This document shows, one piece after another, positions 36,704-44,864 of a stretch of DNA of 64,000 nucleotides (positions are counted from its first letter, which is position 1; every line of letters begins with the position of its first letter). The notes beneath the pieces were generated by a model, which saw only the letters and a program-made list of their open reading frames with translations, was not told the origin of the DNA and did no database searches. The DNA is taken from positions 124,001 to 188,000 of the forward strand of contig NZ_JAUCZG010000004.1 of the NCBI RefSeq assembly GCF_030373225.1, given 5' to 3'. The translations under genes were made by a program, and so were the position numbers. The stretch is from Hydrogenophaga sp. GTDB taxonomy: Bacteria > Pseudomonadota > Gammaproteobacteria > Burkholderiales > Burkholderiaceae_C.

Positions 36704-37180
36704 TCAGCGAGGCCGCTCGAAGCCCGAGGCCACCCAGGCCTGCGCGCTGTCGATGCTCAGTTTGAAGGTGGGCGGCACGCTCACGCGGGCCAGCTCCTCA
36801 TCGAACTCGTCGAGCGCGCTGAGGGTCGCCGTGGCGCCCTCGTCATCGGGGACGATGGCCAGCGCGATGCGCAGTCGCTTGTCGCCAACGGTCACGTTGA
36901 CGTTTTTGTTCAGCTGCGCATGCAGTTGCTGCTCGGAGCGGCGGATGACTTCCCGGGCGGTCTTCACCAGTGTGTTGAAGGCATTGGTGTCGAGCGGCTT
37001 CGGATTTTTCTTGTCTCGCCCCATCGTCCAAGGGCCCACCAGGGCGGGCTCGGAGCCGCCGTCCAGGTGCATGGCGACCGCCCAGCCATCGTCGTCTTCG
37101 TTCTTGATCACCCGAGCGGTCCAGTGCCCGTCGCTCCACAGCCGGTCTTCATGGATGGGTTCGTCGCTGTCAATGGTCAT
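36704..37180 (-). CDS. Conserved hypothetical protein
   Basis: 158 residues, acidic, soluble, without signal peptide or membrane helix. The N-terminal part (HEDRLWSDGHWTARVIKNEDDDGWAVAMHLDG) looks like a small beta-rich domain. The middle (TNAFNTLVKTAREVIRRSEQQLHAQLNK) is a likely helix, and the rest is again beta-like. I do not recognise a family with known function. It is convergent with tRNA-Pro and divergent from the hybrid kinase 132 bp away. Confidence 0.78.
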   Translation of the reverse strand: MTIDSDEPIHEDRLWSDGHWTARVIKNEDDDGWAVAMHLDGGSEPALVGPWTMGRDKKNPKPLDTNAFNTLVKTAREVIRRSEQQLHAQLNKNVNVTVGDKRLRIALAIVPDDEGATATLSALDEFDEELARVSVPPTFKLSIDSAQAWVASGFERPR

Positions 37181-37312
37181 GGCGGTGCAGAAGGGGAATG
37201 TGGGAGGAACCCGGCAAGCTTGCGCTGCACGAGGTCTTTGGTGGTGCTTGGATGAAAGGCACGAAGCAGTCGATACTGTAAGCAGGTGTGAACAACGTTC
37301 AGGAGACTGACC

Positions 37313-39337
37313 TTGAACTTCACTGTGTCTTCAGGCAAGCCGGCCGGGGGGCTGGCGATTGAGTCGGTGGCCGAGCATCTGCCGGGCGCGCTGCTGCAGT
37401 ATGTGCTCGGCCCGTCGGGCGAGCAACGCATCGGCTGGATGAGCCAGGGCTGCCGGGACATCTGGGAGGTCGCGCCGCAGGCGGCCGAGCAGGATGCCGA
37501 CGTGTTGTGGTCGATGGTGGATGCACGCGACCTGGTGGTTTTGAAGGCCTCGCTGGTGGAGTCGGCCTTGTCATTGAAGGACTGGGTGCACGAGTGGCGC
37601 ATCACCACCCCTTCGGGCCAGCTCAAGTGGTTGCACGGCGTGGGACGGCCGCAGCGGCTGGCCGACGGATGGGTGGTCTGGAACACGGTGATTGTCGATG
37701 TGTCAGACAGCCAGCGATCCTTCGATGCCATGCGCGACAGCGAAGCACGGTTTCGCCAGCTGCTCGAGTTCGTGCCCAATGTGGCGGTGCAGGGCTATGG
37801 GCTGGATCTGACCACGCGCTACTGGAACCAGGCCTCCGAGCGCCTCTACGGCTATTGCGCCGCCGAGGCCATCGGCAAGAGTTTGCTGGACCTGATCATT
37901 CCGCCCGAGATGCATGCGGCCGTGGTGGGCGCCGTGACCGAGATGATCGACAGTGGCCGACCCATCCCCGCAGCCGACCTGACGCTGCGGCGCAAGGACG
38001 GCGCGCCGGTGGAGGTGCATTCCAGCCACGTGTACCTCGACATTCCCGGTCGCGAGCCCGAGTTCTATTGCATCGATTTCGACCTGACCGAACGCCGGGA
38101 GTCGGAGGCGATCCAGGCGTTGCCCCAGTCGCAATTGCGCGAATCGCAAAAGATGGAGGCCCTGGGCACGTTGGCCGGGGGCGTGGCACACGATTTCAAC
38201 AACATCGTGGCCGCCATCATCGGCAATGTCGAGCTCGCGCTGGACGACGTGCCGTCCAACAGCCCCGCGCGCACCAGCCTGACCGAGATCCGCAAGGCGA
38301 GCCGCCGGGCGCGCGACCTGGTCCAGCAGATACTGGCGTTCAGTCGGCGCCAGCTGCTGGAGCGGCAGGTGATTCAACTGGAACAGGTGGTCGAGGAGAC
38401 GGCGCGGCTGCTGCGTGCCACCCTGCCGGCCGGGGTCGAGTTGAGCCTGCATGTGGGCGCTGACGTGCCGAATGTGCTGGCCGATGCGACCCAGATCGAA
38501 CAGGTTCTGCTCAACCTGTGCACCAACGCCTGGCAGGCGGTTCAGGGTCTTGGACACGGTTGCGTTTCGATCCGCCTGGAGGCGCATCGGGGCGCACCGG
38601 TGTCATCCAGGGGCACGGCCGAGTCCACGGCCGCTTCGACCGGCCAGGCGCCAGCCTTGTGGGCCAGACTGACCGTGCGCGACAACGGACAAGGCATGAC
38701 CGACGAGACGCTCGCGCGCATGTTCGAACCGTTTTTCACCACCAAGCCGCCTGGCAAGGGCACGGGCCTGGGCCTGGCGGTGGTGCACGGCATCCTGCGG
38801 GACCACGACGCGGTGCTGGAGGTTGAGAGCGCGCCCGGGAAGGGATCGTGCTTCTCGGTCTTCTTTCCTGCGGTGGTGGGCGAGGCTGCGGCCGCGGCCA
38901 CCGATGCCGCTCGTTCAGGACCGCTGCCCCGCACCGCGGCGCCCGGCGGCGCTCACATCCTGTACCTGGACGACGACGAGATGATCGCCTTCCTGATGGA
39001 GCGGCTGCTCCAGCGCCAGGGGTACCGCGTCACCGTGTTCACCCAGGCGGCCCACGCGCTCGCTGCGGTTCGCGCCCATGCCGAGCCCTTCGATCTGGTG
39101 ATCACCGACTACAACATGCCGGGCATGTCGGGGCTGGATTTCGCCCGCGCCGTGAAGGTCTTGCGTCCTGACACCCCGGTGGCCATCACCTCGGGCTACA
39201 TCTCCGAAGAACTGCGCTCGCAAGCGCCTGCGGCGGGCGTCAGCGAGTTGATCTACAAGCCCGACACAGTCGAAGAGCTGTTCGCCGCGGTGGACCGGCT
39301 GGCACAGGCCGTGCTGGGCCCGGCGCGCCCGCGCTGA
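37313..39337 (+). CDS. PAS-domain hybrid sensor histidine kinase with receiver domain
   Basis: 674 residues, starting at TTG after AGGAGA. There is no membrane helix, so it is cytoplasmic. Two PAS-like domains (about 20-140 and 145-270) precede a HisKA motif [17 protein letters not shown] with His293, an ATPase domain with [15 protein letters not shown] and [12 protein letters not shown], and a C-terminal receiver with the phospho-acceptor Asp599 in VITDYNMPG and Lys in LIYKPD. No separate response regulator is adjacent. The signal and output are unknown. Confidence 0.92.
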   Translation: MNFTVSSGKPAGGLAIESVAEHLPGALLQYVLGPSGEQRIGWMSQGCRDIWEVAPQAAEQDADVLWSMVDARDLVVLKASLVESALSLKDWVHEWRITTPSGQLKWLHGVGRPQRLADGWVVWNTVIVDVSDSQRSFDAMRDSEARFRQLLEFVPNVAVQGYGLDLTTRYWNQASERLYGYCAAEAIGKSLLDLIIPPEMHAAVVGAVTEMIDSGRPIPAADLTLRRKDGAPVEVHSSHVYLDIPGREPEFYCIDFDLTERRESEAIQALPQSQLRESQKMEALGTLAGGVAHDFNNIVAAIIGNVELALDDVPSNSPARTSLTEIRKASRRARDLVQQILAFSRRQLLERQVIQLEQVVEETARLLRATLPAGVELSLHVGADVPNVLADATQIEQVLLNLCTNAWQAVQGLGHGCVSIRLEAHRGAPVSSRGTAESTAASTGQAPALWARLTVRDNGQGMTDETLARMFEPFFTTKPPGKGTGLGLAVVHGILRDHDAVLEVESAPGKGSCFSVFFPAVVGEAAAAATDAARSGPLPRTAAPGGAHILYLDDDEMIAFLMERLLQRQGYRVTVFTQAAHALAAVRAHAEPFDLVITDYNMPGMSGLDFARAVKVLRPDTPVAITSGYISEELRSQAPAAGVSELIYKPDTVEELFAAVDRLAQAVLGPARPR

Positions 39338-39340
39338 CCG

Positions 39341-39895
39341 TCAAGGCACCAGCCACTCCACGCTGCTTCCAACCAGGCGGGCCCGCCGGTGACCGTCGCG
39401 AGCAAGCTCGAGCCAGTCGAGGTGTTCGACGCGGGAGGTCACGACGGCCAGGTGGTGCGCGCCCGGGCTGGCGTCTGCGCCTGCGCGCCAGGCAGATCCC
39501 GGCGCCTGCGCGGCCAGGTAGTCCCCCGCCGCGGCCGACTGGCTGACGCGCTGCCAGGCCGCGTCGACCAGGGCGCCATCGGTGTGGACCTGCGAAACCA
39601 CCCGCACGCGCAGCTGCCAGCTCAGGCGTTTGCTCCAGAAGACCAAAGCGGCCGCAGGGGCAGTCTGCAGTTCCTCCACCTTGGGGCTGCGGCTGTCGGT
39701 GAAGAAGACCAGTTGCGAGGCCGTGGCATCGGCCGCGCGAAGCACCACGGTTCGCGCCTGGGGAAGGCCATCGAGGCCGGTCGTGGCCAGCACAGGGCTG
39801 CGCCATTCGTGGTGCCGGTCCACCGTGGCGCGCTGCAGTTCGCTCCAGATGCGCTGCACCAGGTTGGCCTCGTCTGACGGGGTCGTGTTGTTCAT
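39341..39895 (-). CDS. Pyridoxamine 5'-phosphate oxidase-family flavoprotein
   Basis: 184 residues with an FMN-binding split-barrel core: RSPVLATTGLDGLPQARTVVLRAADATASQLVFFTDSRSPKVEEL and ALVFWSKRLSWQLRVRVVSQVHTD. This matches the PNPOx-like family rather than PdxH proper, since the C-terminal PdxH signature is missing. The reaction is unknown. It is convergent with the hybrid kinase and followed 21 bp later by the TIGR03643-like gene on the same strand. Confidence 0.82.
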   Translation of the reverse strand: MNNTTPSDEANLVQRIWSELQRATVDRHHEWRSPVLATTGLDGLPQARTVVLRAADATASQLVFFTDSRSPKVEELQTAPAAALVFWSKRLSWQLRVRVVSQVHTDGALVDAAWQRVSQSAAAGDYLAAQAPGSAWRAGADASPGAHHLAVVTSRVEHLDWLELARDGHRRARLVGSSVEWLVP

Positions 39896-39916
39896 GGTGG
39901 TGGGACGCAGCGGCGC

Positions 39917-40171
39917 TCAGCGGACCGCCAGGCGGCGCTGGTGCTTGGCCCCGCGGCCCTCGACCCTGCGCCTCCAAAGCCTGAACGAGCCCGCTTTCAA
40001 GGACTGCTTCATGAACCGGATGACGGCGGATTCGTCGAGCCCGAACTGGAACTGGATGGCTTCGAACGGGACGTCGTCGGCCCAGGCCATTTCAATGATC
40101 CGGGAGCGGTCGCCTGGCGTGAGTTCGCGTGGATCCAGAGGCGCCGGTGGAAGCGGTCGTGCGCCGGTCAT
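39917..40171 (-). CDS. TIGR03643/DUF2805-family small protein
   Basis: 84 residues. The core LTPGDRSRIIEMAWADDVPFEAIQFQFGLDESAVIRFMKQSLK is a helix-turn-helix-like segment, and RLWRRRVEGRGAKH follows. This matches the uncharacterised TIGR03643 (DUF2805) family. A basic C-terminus suggests nucleic-acid binding. It overlaps the upstream small membrane protein gene by 4 bp, so the two are coupled. Confidence 0.85.
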   Translation of the reverse strand: MTGARPLPPAPLDPRELTPGDRSRIIEMAWADDVPFEAIQFQFGLDESAVIRFMKQSLKAGSFRLWRRRVEGRGAKHQRRLAVR

Positions 40172-40332
40172 GCCCGGTGCTCACCGGGCGCATCGTCTGC
40201 GCCGGATGCGCCGGTTTTCTCGCGCGCCTGGTGCTGTTCGCGTTCGCGGATCACCTTCTTCACGTCGTACAGCTGCCAGACACCAAACGCCAGGATGACC
40301 ACAAAGATGCCGAGTTCGAGCCAGATGCCCAT
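40168..40332 (-). CDS. Small single-helix membrane protein
   Basis: 54 residues starting MGIWLELGIFVVILAFGVWQ, a single membrane helix, followed by LYDVKKVIREREQHQAREK and a hydrophilic tail. Function unknown. A longer in-frame version from 40401 would overlap the divergent gene's promoter; the ATG at 40332 gives a proper membrane-protein start. It overlaps the TIGR03643-like gene by 4 bp. Confidence 0.75.
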   Translation of the reverse strand: MGIWLELGIFVVILAFGVWQLYDVKKVIREREQHQAREKTGASGADDAPGEHRA

Positions 40333-40412
40333 GGTGTGTGCCTTGTCGAGTGAGTTCGTGGTGACCGGGCTGATCGTGCCCGAAGGCCCATGCCGGTGCA
40401 ATACAGTGCGGT

Positions 40413-40736
40413 ATGTCCGACGAATCCCAGATCGATATCCCCGCCTCCTTCATCGCCCTGTACCTGTTGCCCGCGCGACAGAAGCCGAGCCTGCCGCGCG
40501 ACGAGCTCCTGGCACGCTATGAACTCTGCGAAGACATGGCGCAGCTGCTGACAGAGACCGCCCGCAACATGGAGTTCAGTCTGGGGCTGGCCGGAAGCGA
40601 TGTGCTCACGCGCTGCCTGTCGGGCTTGCGGGCGGAGCCCGCCGTGGTGAGTCATGACGAGTCGGTGTGGGTGGTGCGCCGGCTGGCCGAGTTGCTCGGC
40701 TGGAGCGATGCGGGACTGCAAGCACTGCCGTCCTAG
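40413..40736 (+). CDS. Conserved hypothetical protein
   Basis: 107 residues, acidic and helical, without signal or membrane helix. The visible core is IPASFIALYLLPARQKPSLPRDELLARYELCEDMAQLLTE. Proteins of this kind occur across Comamonadaceae with uninformative names; I cannot assign a role. It is divergent from the small membrane protein and overlaps the end of the convergent MFS gene by 4 bp. Confidence 0.8.
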   Translation: MSDESQIDIPASFIALYLLPARQKPSLPRDELLARYELCEDMAQLLTETARNMEFSLGLAGSDVLTRCLSGLRAEPAVVSHDESVWVVRRLAELLGWSDAGLQALPS

Positions 40737-41920
40737 CGCGCGGGGCTGGATGCACCAGAGCGCAGCAAGAGCAGCGCCGCCAGGGCGCTCAACCCCAGTC
40801 CGCCCGAGATCCACAGCGCGCCGGTCCCCCAGCGCTCGATGCACAGGCCGAACAGCAGCGGCGCAAAGGCCTGTGCCACACGCGAGGGCGCCATCATCAC
40901 GCCTTGCCGCCGGCCATAACCCACCGGTCCGAAATACACCAGCGGCAGCGTGCCCTTGGCGATGGTGAGGATGCCGTTGCCCGCGCCGTGCAGCAGCGCA
41001 AACGCCGGTCCGGCCACCGGGCCGAACAGCATCCAGCAGGCCACGCCCACAGGGTGCGCCAGCGCGGCGCAGCGGGCAGACAGCAGAGGGTGCAGCCGGC
41101 GCAGAAAGCCGAACTCCAGCATGCGCCCGGCCACCTGCGCCGGCCCCACCAGGGCGCCGATGGCCACGGCCCCGGCCAGCGTGGCGCCGCTGGCCACCAG
41201 CAACTGGGGCAGGTGCGCGGCCATGGCGGTGCTGATGAACCAGGTGGCCGCAAAAACATAGGCCAGCAACCAGGCGGTGAACCTGGGCGGGGTGGGGTGC
41301 GCAGCAGGCGCATCGGCCATGCCCGCAGCCATGTCGTGTGCGGGTGCGGGCAAAGGGGCTGCCCTGGGAATGCTGGCGTTGAGCGGAAGGCCGACCACCA
41401 GGTGCAGGCCGGCCCAGGCCAGGCAGGCCCCGCGCCAGCCGAACTCGGCTTCCAGCAGGCCCGTCAGCGGCCAGCCCACGGTGCTGGCGAAGCCGGCGAC
41501 GAGCGTGATGCCGGTGATGGCTCCCCGCGCCTGGCTGCCCTGCAGCCGCACCAGCGCGGCAAATGCCGCCTCGTACAGGCCGCTGCCCATGGCCAGGCCG
41601 ATCAGCAGCCAGGCCAGCATCAGCGTGACCGTGCCCTGCACCAGCGCCAGGCTGGCCAGACCGAGCGCGAACAGCACGCTGGTGCCCATGAGCACCGGGC
41701 GCCCGCCCCAGCGGTCGATGGCGCGGCCGGCGAACGGGCCCAGCGCGGCCGAGGCCAGCAGGGCCAGCGTGAAGGCGATCCAGACCTGCGAGACCGGCAG
41801 GCCCAGGCCGTCGGCCATGGGCCGGGCCAGCAGGGCAGGCAGGTAGTAGGTGGAACCCCAGGCCAGGGTCTGTGCGGTGCCCAGGCGCAGCACCAGGGGC
41901 CAGGAACGGGGAGTCGTCAT
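40733..41920 (-). CDS. Major facilitator superfamily transporter
   Basis: 395 residues with twelve predicted helices in two halves. A GRAIDRWGGRPVLMG motif between helices 2 and 3 is the MFS signature. The first helices contain TLAWGSTYYLPALLARPMADGLGLP, as in bacterial MFS proteins of unknown substrate. The loop in the middle is rich in Ala and Pro. It lies 36 bp from the Nudix gene on the same strand. Confidence 0.9.
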   Translation of the reverse strand: MTTPRSWPLVLRLGTAQTLAWGSTYYLPALLARPMADGLGLPVSQVWIAFTLALLASAALGPFAGRAIDRWGGRPVLMGTSVLFALGLASLALVQGTVTLMLAWLLIGLAMGSGLYEAAFAALVRLQGSQARGAITGITLVAGFASTVGWPLTGLLEAEFGWRGACLAWAGLHLVVGLPLNASIPRAAPLPAPAHDMAAGMADAPAAHPTPPRFTAWLLAYVFAATWFISTAMAAHLPQLLVASGATLAGAVAIGALVGPAQVAGRMLEFGFLRRLHPLLSARCAALAHPVGVACWMLFGPVAGPAFALLHGAGNGILTIAKGTLPLVYFGPVGYGRRQGVMMAPSRVAQAFAPLLFGLCIERWGTGALWISGGLGLSALAALLLLRSGASSPAR

Positions 41921-41956
41921 GGGCTTGGGCGGTGCAACCCGTGCCGCGCCCGAAGG

Positions 41957-42511
41957 TCAGGCAATGTCGAAGGCGTGGAAACCGAAACGCCCCTGGCGCC
42001 GGTCGGCGAAATAGTGTTCCAGCGTTTCCCTGACGGTGCGAAACGCGATCTCTTCCCAGGGAATCTGCTCTTCGGTGAACAGCCGGGCTTCAATGGTTTC
42101 GTGTCCGGGGTGAAAGATGTCGCTGAGCAGGCGGGCGCGGTAATAGATGTGCACCTGGCCGACGCGTGCCACGTTCATCAGCGTGAAGATCTCACCCATC
42201 TCAAACTGCGCACCCGCTTCCTCGTCGGTCTCGCGGGCCGCGCCTTCGGCGGTGGTCTCGTTGAGTTCCATGAAGCCGGCCGGCAAGGTCCATTTGCCGA
42301 ACCTCGGTTCGATGTTGCGCTTGCACAGCAGCACGAACTGACCACTGTCGCCCCAGACCGGCACCGTGCCCACGACATTGAGCGGGTTGTCGTAATGAAC
42401 CAGCTGACAGGCCGGGCAGACCGCGCGGGTTTTGGTGTCGCCGTCGTCGGGCAGACGCAGCACGACGGCGGTGCCGCAGTTGCGGCAGTGTTTGGCGGGG
42501 GGGCGAAGCAT
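41957..42511 (-). CDS. Nudix hydrolase with N-terminal zinc ribbon
   Basis: 184 residues. A zinc ribbon (Cys9, Cys12, Cys32, Cys35) precedes a Nudix domain whose box reads GFMELNETTAEGAARETDEE and continues AGA (about residues 79-101), with the catalytic glutamates intact. This layout resembles the NADH-pyrophosphatase (NudC)-like and ADP-ribose branches. The precise nucleotide substrate is unknown. It lies upstream of the MFS gene on the same strand. Confidence 0.92.
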   Translation of the reverse strand: MLRPPAKHCRNCGTAVVLRLPDDGDTKTRAVCPACQLVHYDNPLNVVGTVPVWGDSGQFVLLCKRNIEPRFGKWTLPAGFMELNETTAEGAARETDEEAGAQFEMGEIFTLMNVARVGQVHIYYRARLLSDIFHPGHETIEARLFTEEQIPWEEIAFRTVRETLEHYFADRRQGRFGFHAFDIA

Positions 42512-42541
42512 GCCGGCAGTTTAGCGGGCCGGTGTGTCGAC

Positions 42542-42571
42542 GAAAAAAAGCCGGGCCAAGGCCCGGCTTCT
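42542..42571 (-). terminator. Intrinsic terminator of the catabolic cluster
   Basis: Read on the minus strand: stem AAGCCGGGCC/GGCCCGGCTT with loop TTG is followed by seven T. It lies 16 bp after the TRAP binding-protein gene, marking the end of the Rieske-ferredoxin-hydrolase transcription unit. Confidence 0.9.
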
Positions 42572-42586
42572 CCCACTGGATTGGTT

Positions 42587-43633
42587 TCAGGTGGTCTTGC
42601 CGTGTTTGACGATGAGCGCCTTGGCCGTTTCCAGCAGTTCCTTGCCGTTGAAGCCGCGCTTGTCCATGTCCTGCACCCACTCGATTTCCACCAGCCGTGC
42701 CTTGCGGCGGAACTCCTGCGCTTCGGCCGCGGGGATGGTGTAGATCGTGTTGCCCTGCTTGACCGCCGACTCGCGACCGGCCGCGTCGCCGCCTTGCTGG
42801 GTCTTGCCGAGCCAGCCCGAGGTCTCCAGGCCGGAGTTTTTGTCGATCACGGCCTTGAGGTCGGGCGGCAGGCTGGCGTACTTGGCCTTGTTCATGGCCA
42901 TCACGAAGGTGGTGGTGTAGAGCGCGCCGCCGGCGGGGTCGAACTCGCTGTGGAACTTGGTGAGTTCCTGCACCTTGACCGAGGGCACGACCTCCCATGG
43001 AATCACGCAGCCGTCGATCACGCCTTTGGACAGGGCATCGGGGATCTGCGGCAGCGGCATGCCCACCGGCGTGGCGCCGAGGTAGCCGAGCATCTTGGTG
43101 ATCTGGCGGGTCGGGCCGCGCACCTTGGAGCCGCGCAGGTCTTCTGCGGTGCGGACCTGCTTGTTGCGCATGTGGAACATGCCCGGGCCGTGCACCTGAA
43201 GGGCGATGGGCTGCACGTCCTTGAACTCGTCCCTGGCCACCGTCTGCACGTACTCCCAGTAAGCCTTCGAGGTGGCTTCGGCGTTGTTCATCATGAAGGG
43301 CAGTTCAAACACTTCGATGCGGGGGAAACGGCCGGGCGTGTTGCCCGGCAGGGTCCAGACGACGTCGACCACGCCGTCACGCGCCTGGTCGAACAGCTGC
43401 ACGGGCGAGCCGCCGAGCTGCATCGCCGGATAGGCTTCGAACTTGATGCGCCCGCCCGAGTCCTTCTCGACCTTGTCCATCCAGGCCTTGTGCATGTTCA
43501 GCCACACGTTGGACTGCGGCGACATGAAGGTGTGGAACTTGAGCGTGACACTTTGTTGCGCCATGCCCACCAGGGCGGGCGCGCCGAGCGCGAGGGCGGC
43601 GCCGGACTGGAGCAAGGTTCTGCGTTGGATCAT
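42587..43633 (-). CDS. TRAP transporter substrate-binding protein (DctP type)
   Basis: 348 residues. An N-terminal signal peptide (MIQRRTLLQSGAALALGAPALVG, twin-arginine-like start) leads into a periplasmic binding protein fold with the typical GGRIKFEAYPAMQLGG and VRGPTRQITKMLGYLGATPV regions. The conserved arginine that binds carboxylate ligands is in the KVRGPTR motif. No DctQ or DctM gene is adjacent, so partners must be elsewhere. It ends the catabolic cluster and probably captures the cluster's carboxylate substrate. Confidence 0.9.
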   Translation of the reverse strand: MIQRRTLLQSGAALALGAPALVGMAQQSVTLKFHTFMSPQSNVWLNMHKAWMDKVEKDSGGRIKFEAYPAMQLGGSPVQLFDQARDGVVDVVWTLPGNTPGRFPRIEVFELPFMMNNAEATSKAYWEYVQTVARDEFKDVQPIALQVHGPGMFHMRNKQVRTAEDLRGSKVRGPTRQITKMLGYLGATPVGMPLPQIPDALSKGVIDGCVIPWEVVPSVKVQELTKFHSEFDPAGGALYTTTFVMAMNKAKYASLPPDLKAVIDKNSGLETSGWLGKTQQGGDAAGRESAVKQGNTIYTIPAAEAQEFRRKARLVEIEWVQDMDKRGFNGKELLETAKALIVKHGKTT

Positions 43634-43769
43634 GGAAAGGTCTCCTGAGGTCGATGAAAAGGTGGATCGAGGATAGGTCGGGCGCGCGTGCCCGGTGAGA
43701 GGTCAAACCCGCAAGCGATGCTTGGGGGTTTTACGTAGAGCCCGGGGCAGCGGGCGCCCTGTCGGTGCA

Positions 43770-44471
43770 TCAGGTGATGGACACGCTGATGGGCGTGAGG
43801 CCATCCACACCGCCGACCAGGGTGTCGCCGCGCACCACGGCGTTCACGCCTTCGGGGGTGCCGGTGTAGATCAGGTCGCCGGCCTGCAGTTCCCAGGCGG
43901 CCGAGAGGTGTTCGATGGTCTCGGCCACGTTCCAGATCAGCTTGTTGACGTTGCTGCGCTGGCGCTCGCTGCCGTTGACCTGCAGCCAGATGGCGGCGTT
44001 GTTCACGTCGCCGGCGTCTGCCACGCGCGTGATCGGTCCGATCGGCGCGGAATGGTCGTAGGCCTTGCCGATGCACCAGGGGCGCCCCTGCTTTTTCATC
44101 TCGCCCTGCAGGTCGCGGCGCGTCATGTCCAGGCCCACGGCGTAGCCGTAGATGTGTCTGGCGGCGTCCGCGGCCTGGATGTTCTTGCCGCCGGTGCCGA
44201 TGGCCACCACCAGCTCGATCTCGTGGTGCAGGTTGCTGGTGAGGCTGGGGTAGGGCGAGCTGGCGGTCTGGCCGGCGTCTGCCACCACGATGGTGTCGGC
44301 CGGCTTGAGGAAGAAGAACGGCGGCTCGCGCCCGGTGAAGCCCATCTCCTTCGCGTGTTCTTCGTAGTTGCGGCCCACGCAGTAAATGCGGTGCACGGGG
44401 AATCGTTCGGTGCTGCCCACCACGGGCACAGAGACGGTGGCAGGCGGTGCAAAGGCGTGGTGCTCGGACAT
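43770..44471 (-). CDS. Fumarylacetoacetate hydrolase-family protein
   Basis: 233 residues. HRIYCVGRNYEEHAKEMG and EPPFFFLKPADTIV open the FAH fold. LHHEIELVVAIGTGGKNI holds metal-ligand glutamates, and GLDMTRRDLQGEMKKQGRPW plus TGTPEGVNAVVRGD complete it. Closest in style to fumarylpyruvate hydrolases, which finish the gentisate pathway, so fumarylpyruvate or a related acylpyruvate is a candidate substrate. The start at 44471 was chosen because upstream frame sequence lies in the ferredoxin gene. Confidence 0.88.
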   Translation of the reverse strand: MSEHHAFAPPATVSVPVVGSTERFPVHRIYCVGRNYEEHAKEMGFTGREPPFFFLKPADTIVVADAGQTASSPYPSLTSNLHHEIELVVAIGTGGKNIQAADAARHIYGYAVGLDMTRRDLQGEMKKQGRPWCIGKAYDHSAPIGPITRVADAGDVNNAAIWLQVNGSERQRSNVNKLIWNVAETIEHLSAAWELQAGDLIYTGTPEGVNAVVRGDTLVGGVDGLTPISVSIT

Positions 44472-44521
44472 GGGTTCGGCTGTTGTGGGTTGGTGTGGAA
44501 GGCGGGTGCGCCCAGTGTGCA

Positions 44522-44845
44522 TCAGTGTTGCGAGGAGGGCAGGCGAACCACCATGCCGTCGAGCTCGGCGGTGAGCCGCACCTGGCAGCTCAGGCGGCTT
44601 TGCGGCACCACCGGGCTCGAAGCGAAGTCGAGCATGTCGAGCTCGTCGGGCACCGGCGCGGGCAGCAGCCCGGACCACGGTGCGTCGATCATCACGTGAC
44701 AGGTGGCGCAGGTCAGGCTGCCGCCACAGTCGGCCTCGATGCCGGTGACGTTGGCGTCCACCGCGGCCTTCATCAGGCTGTCGCCGGGGCGGGCCTCGAT
44801 GTGGGTGTGGGTCTGGTCGGGGTGGATGAACCGGATGGAGATCAT
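44522..44845 (-). CDS. [2Fe-2S] ferredoxin, adrenodoxin type
   Basis: 107 residues. Cluster ligands are Cys40, Cys46, Cys49 and Cys87 in the CGGSLTCATCH and SCQV motifs, the C-x5-C-x2-C-x(n)-C pattern of adrenodoxin/putidaredoxin-like ferredoxins. It follows the glutamine-synthetase-like gene by 19 bp and is therefore the probable electron donor to the Rieske oxygenase. No ferredoxin reductase is encoded nearby. Confidence 0.93.
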   Translation of the reverse strand: MISIRFIHPDQTHTHIEARPGDSLMKAAVDANVTGIEADCGGSLTCATCHVMIDAPWSGLLPAPVPDELDMLDFASSPVVPQSRLSCQVRLTAELDGMVVRLPSSQH

Positions 44846-44864
44846 GTCGGTGTCTGCGGCAGTG

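Noticed and set aside
40667-43648. 993-codon plus-strand frame across the MFS, Nudix and TRAP genes
   Set aside because: It is antisense to three real genes and has no domain or ribosome binding site.
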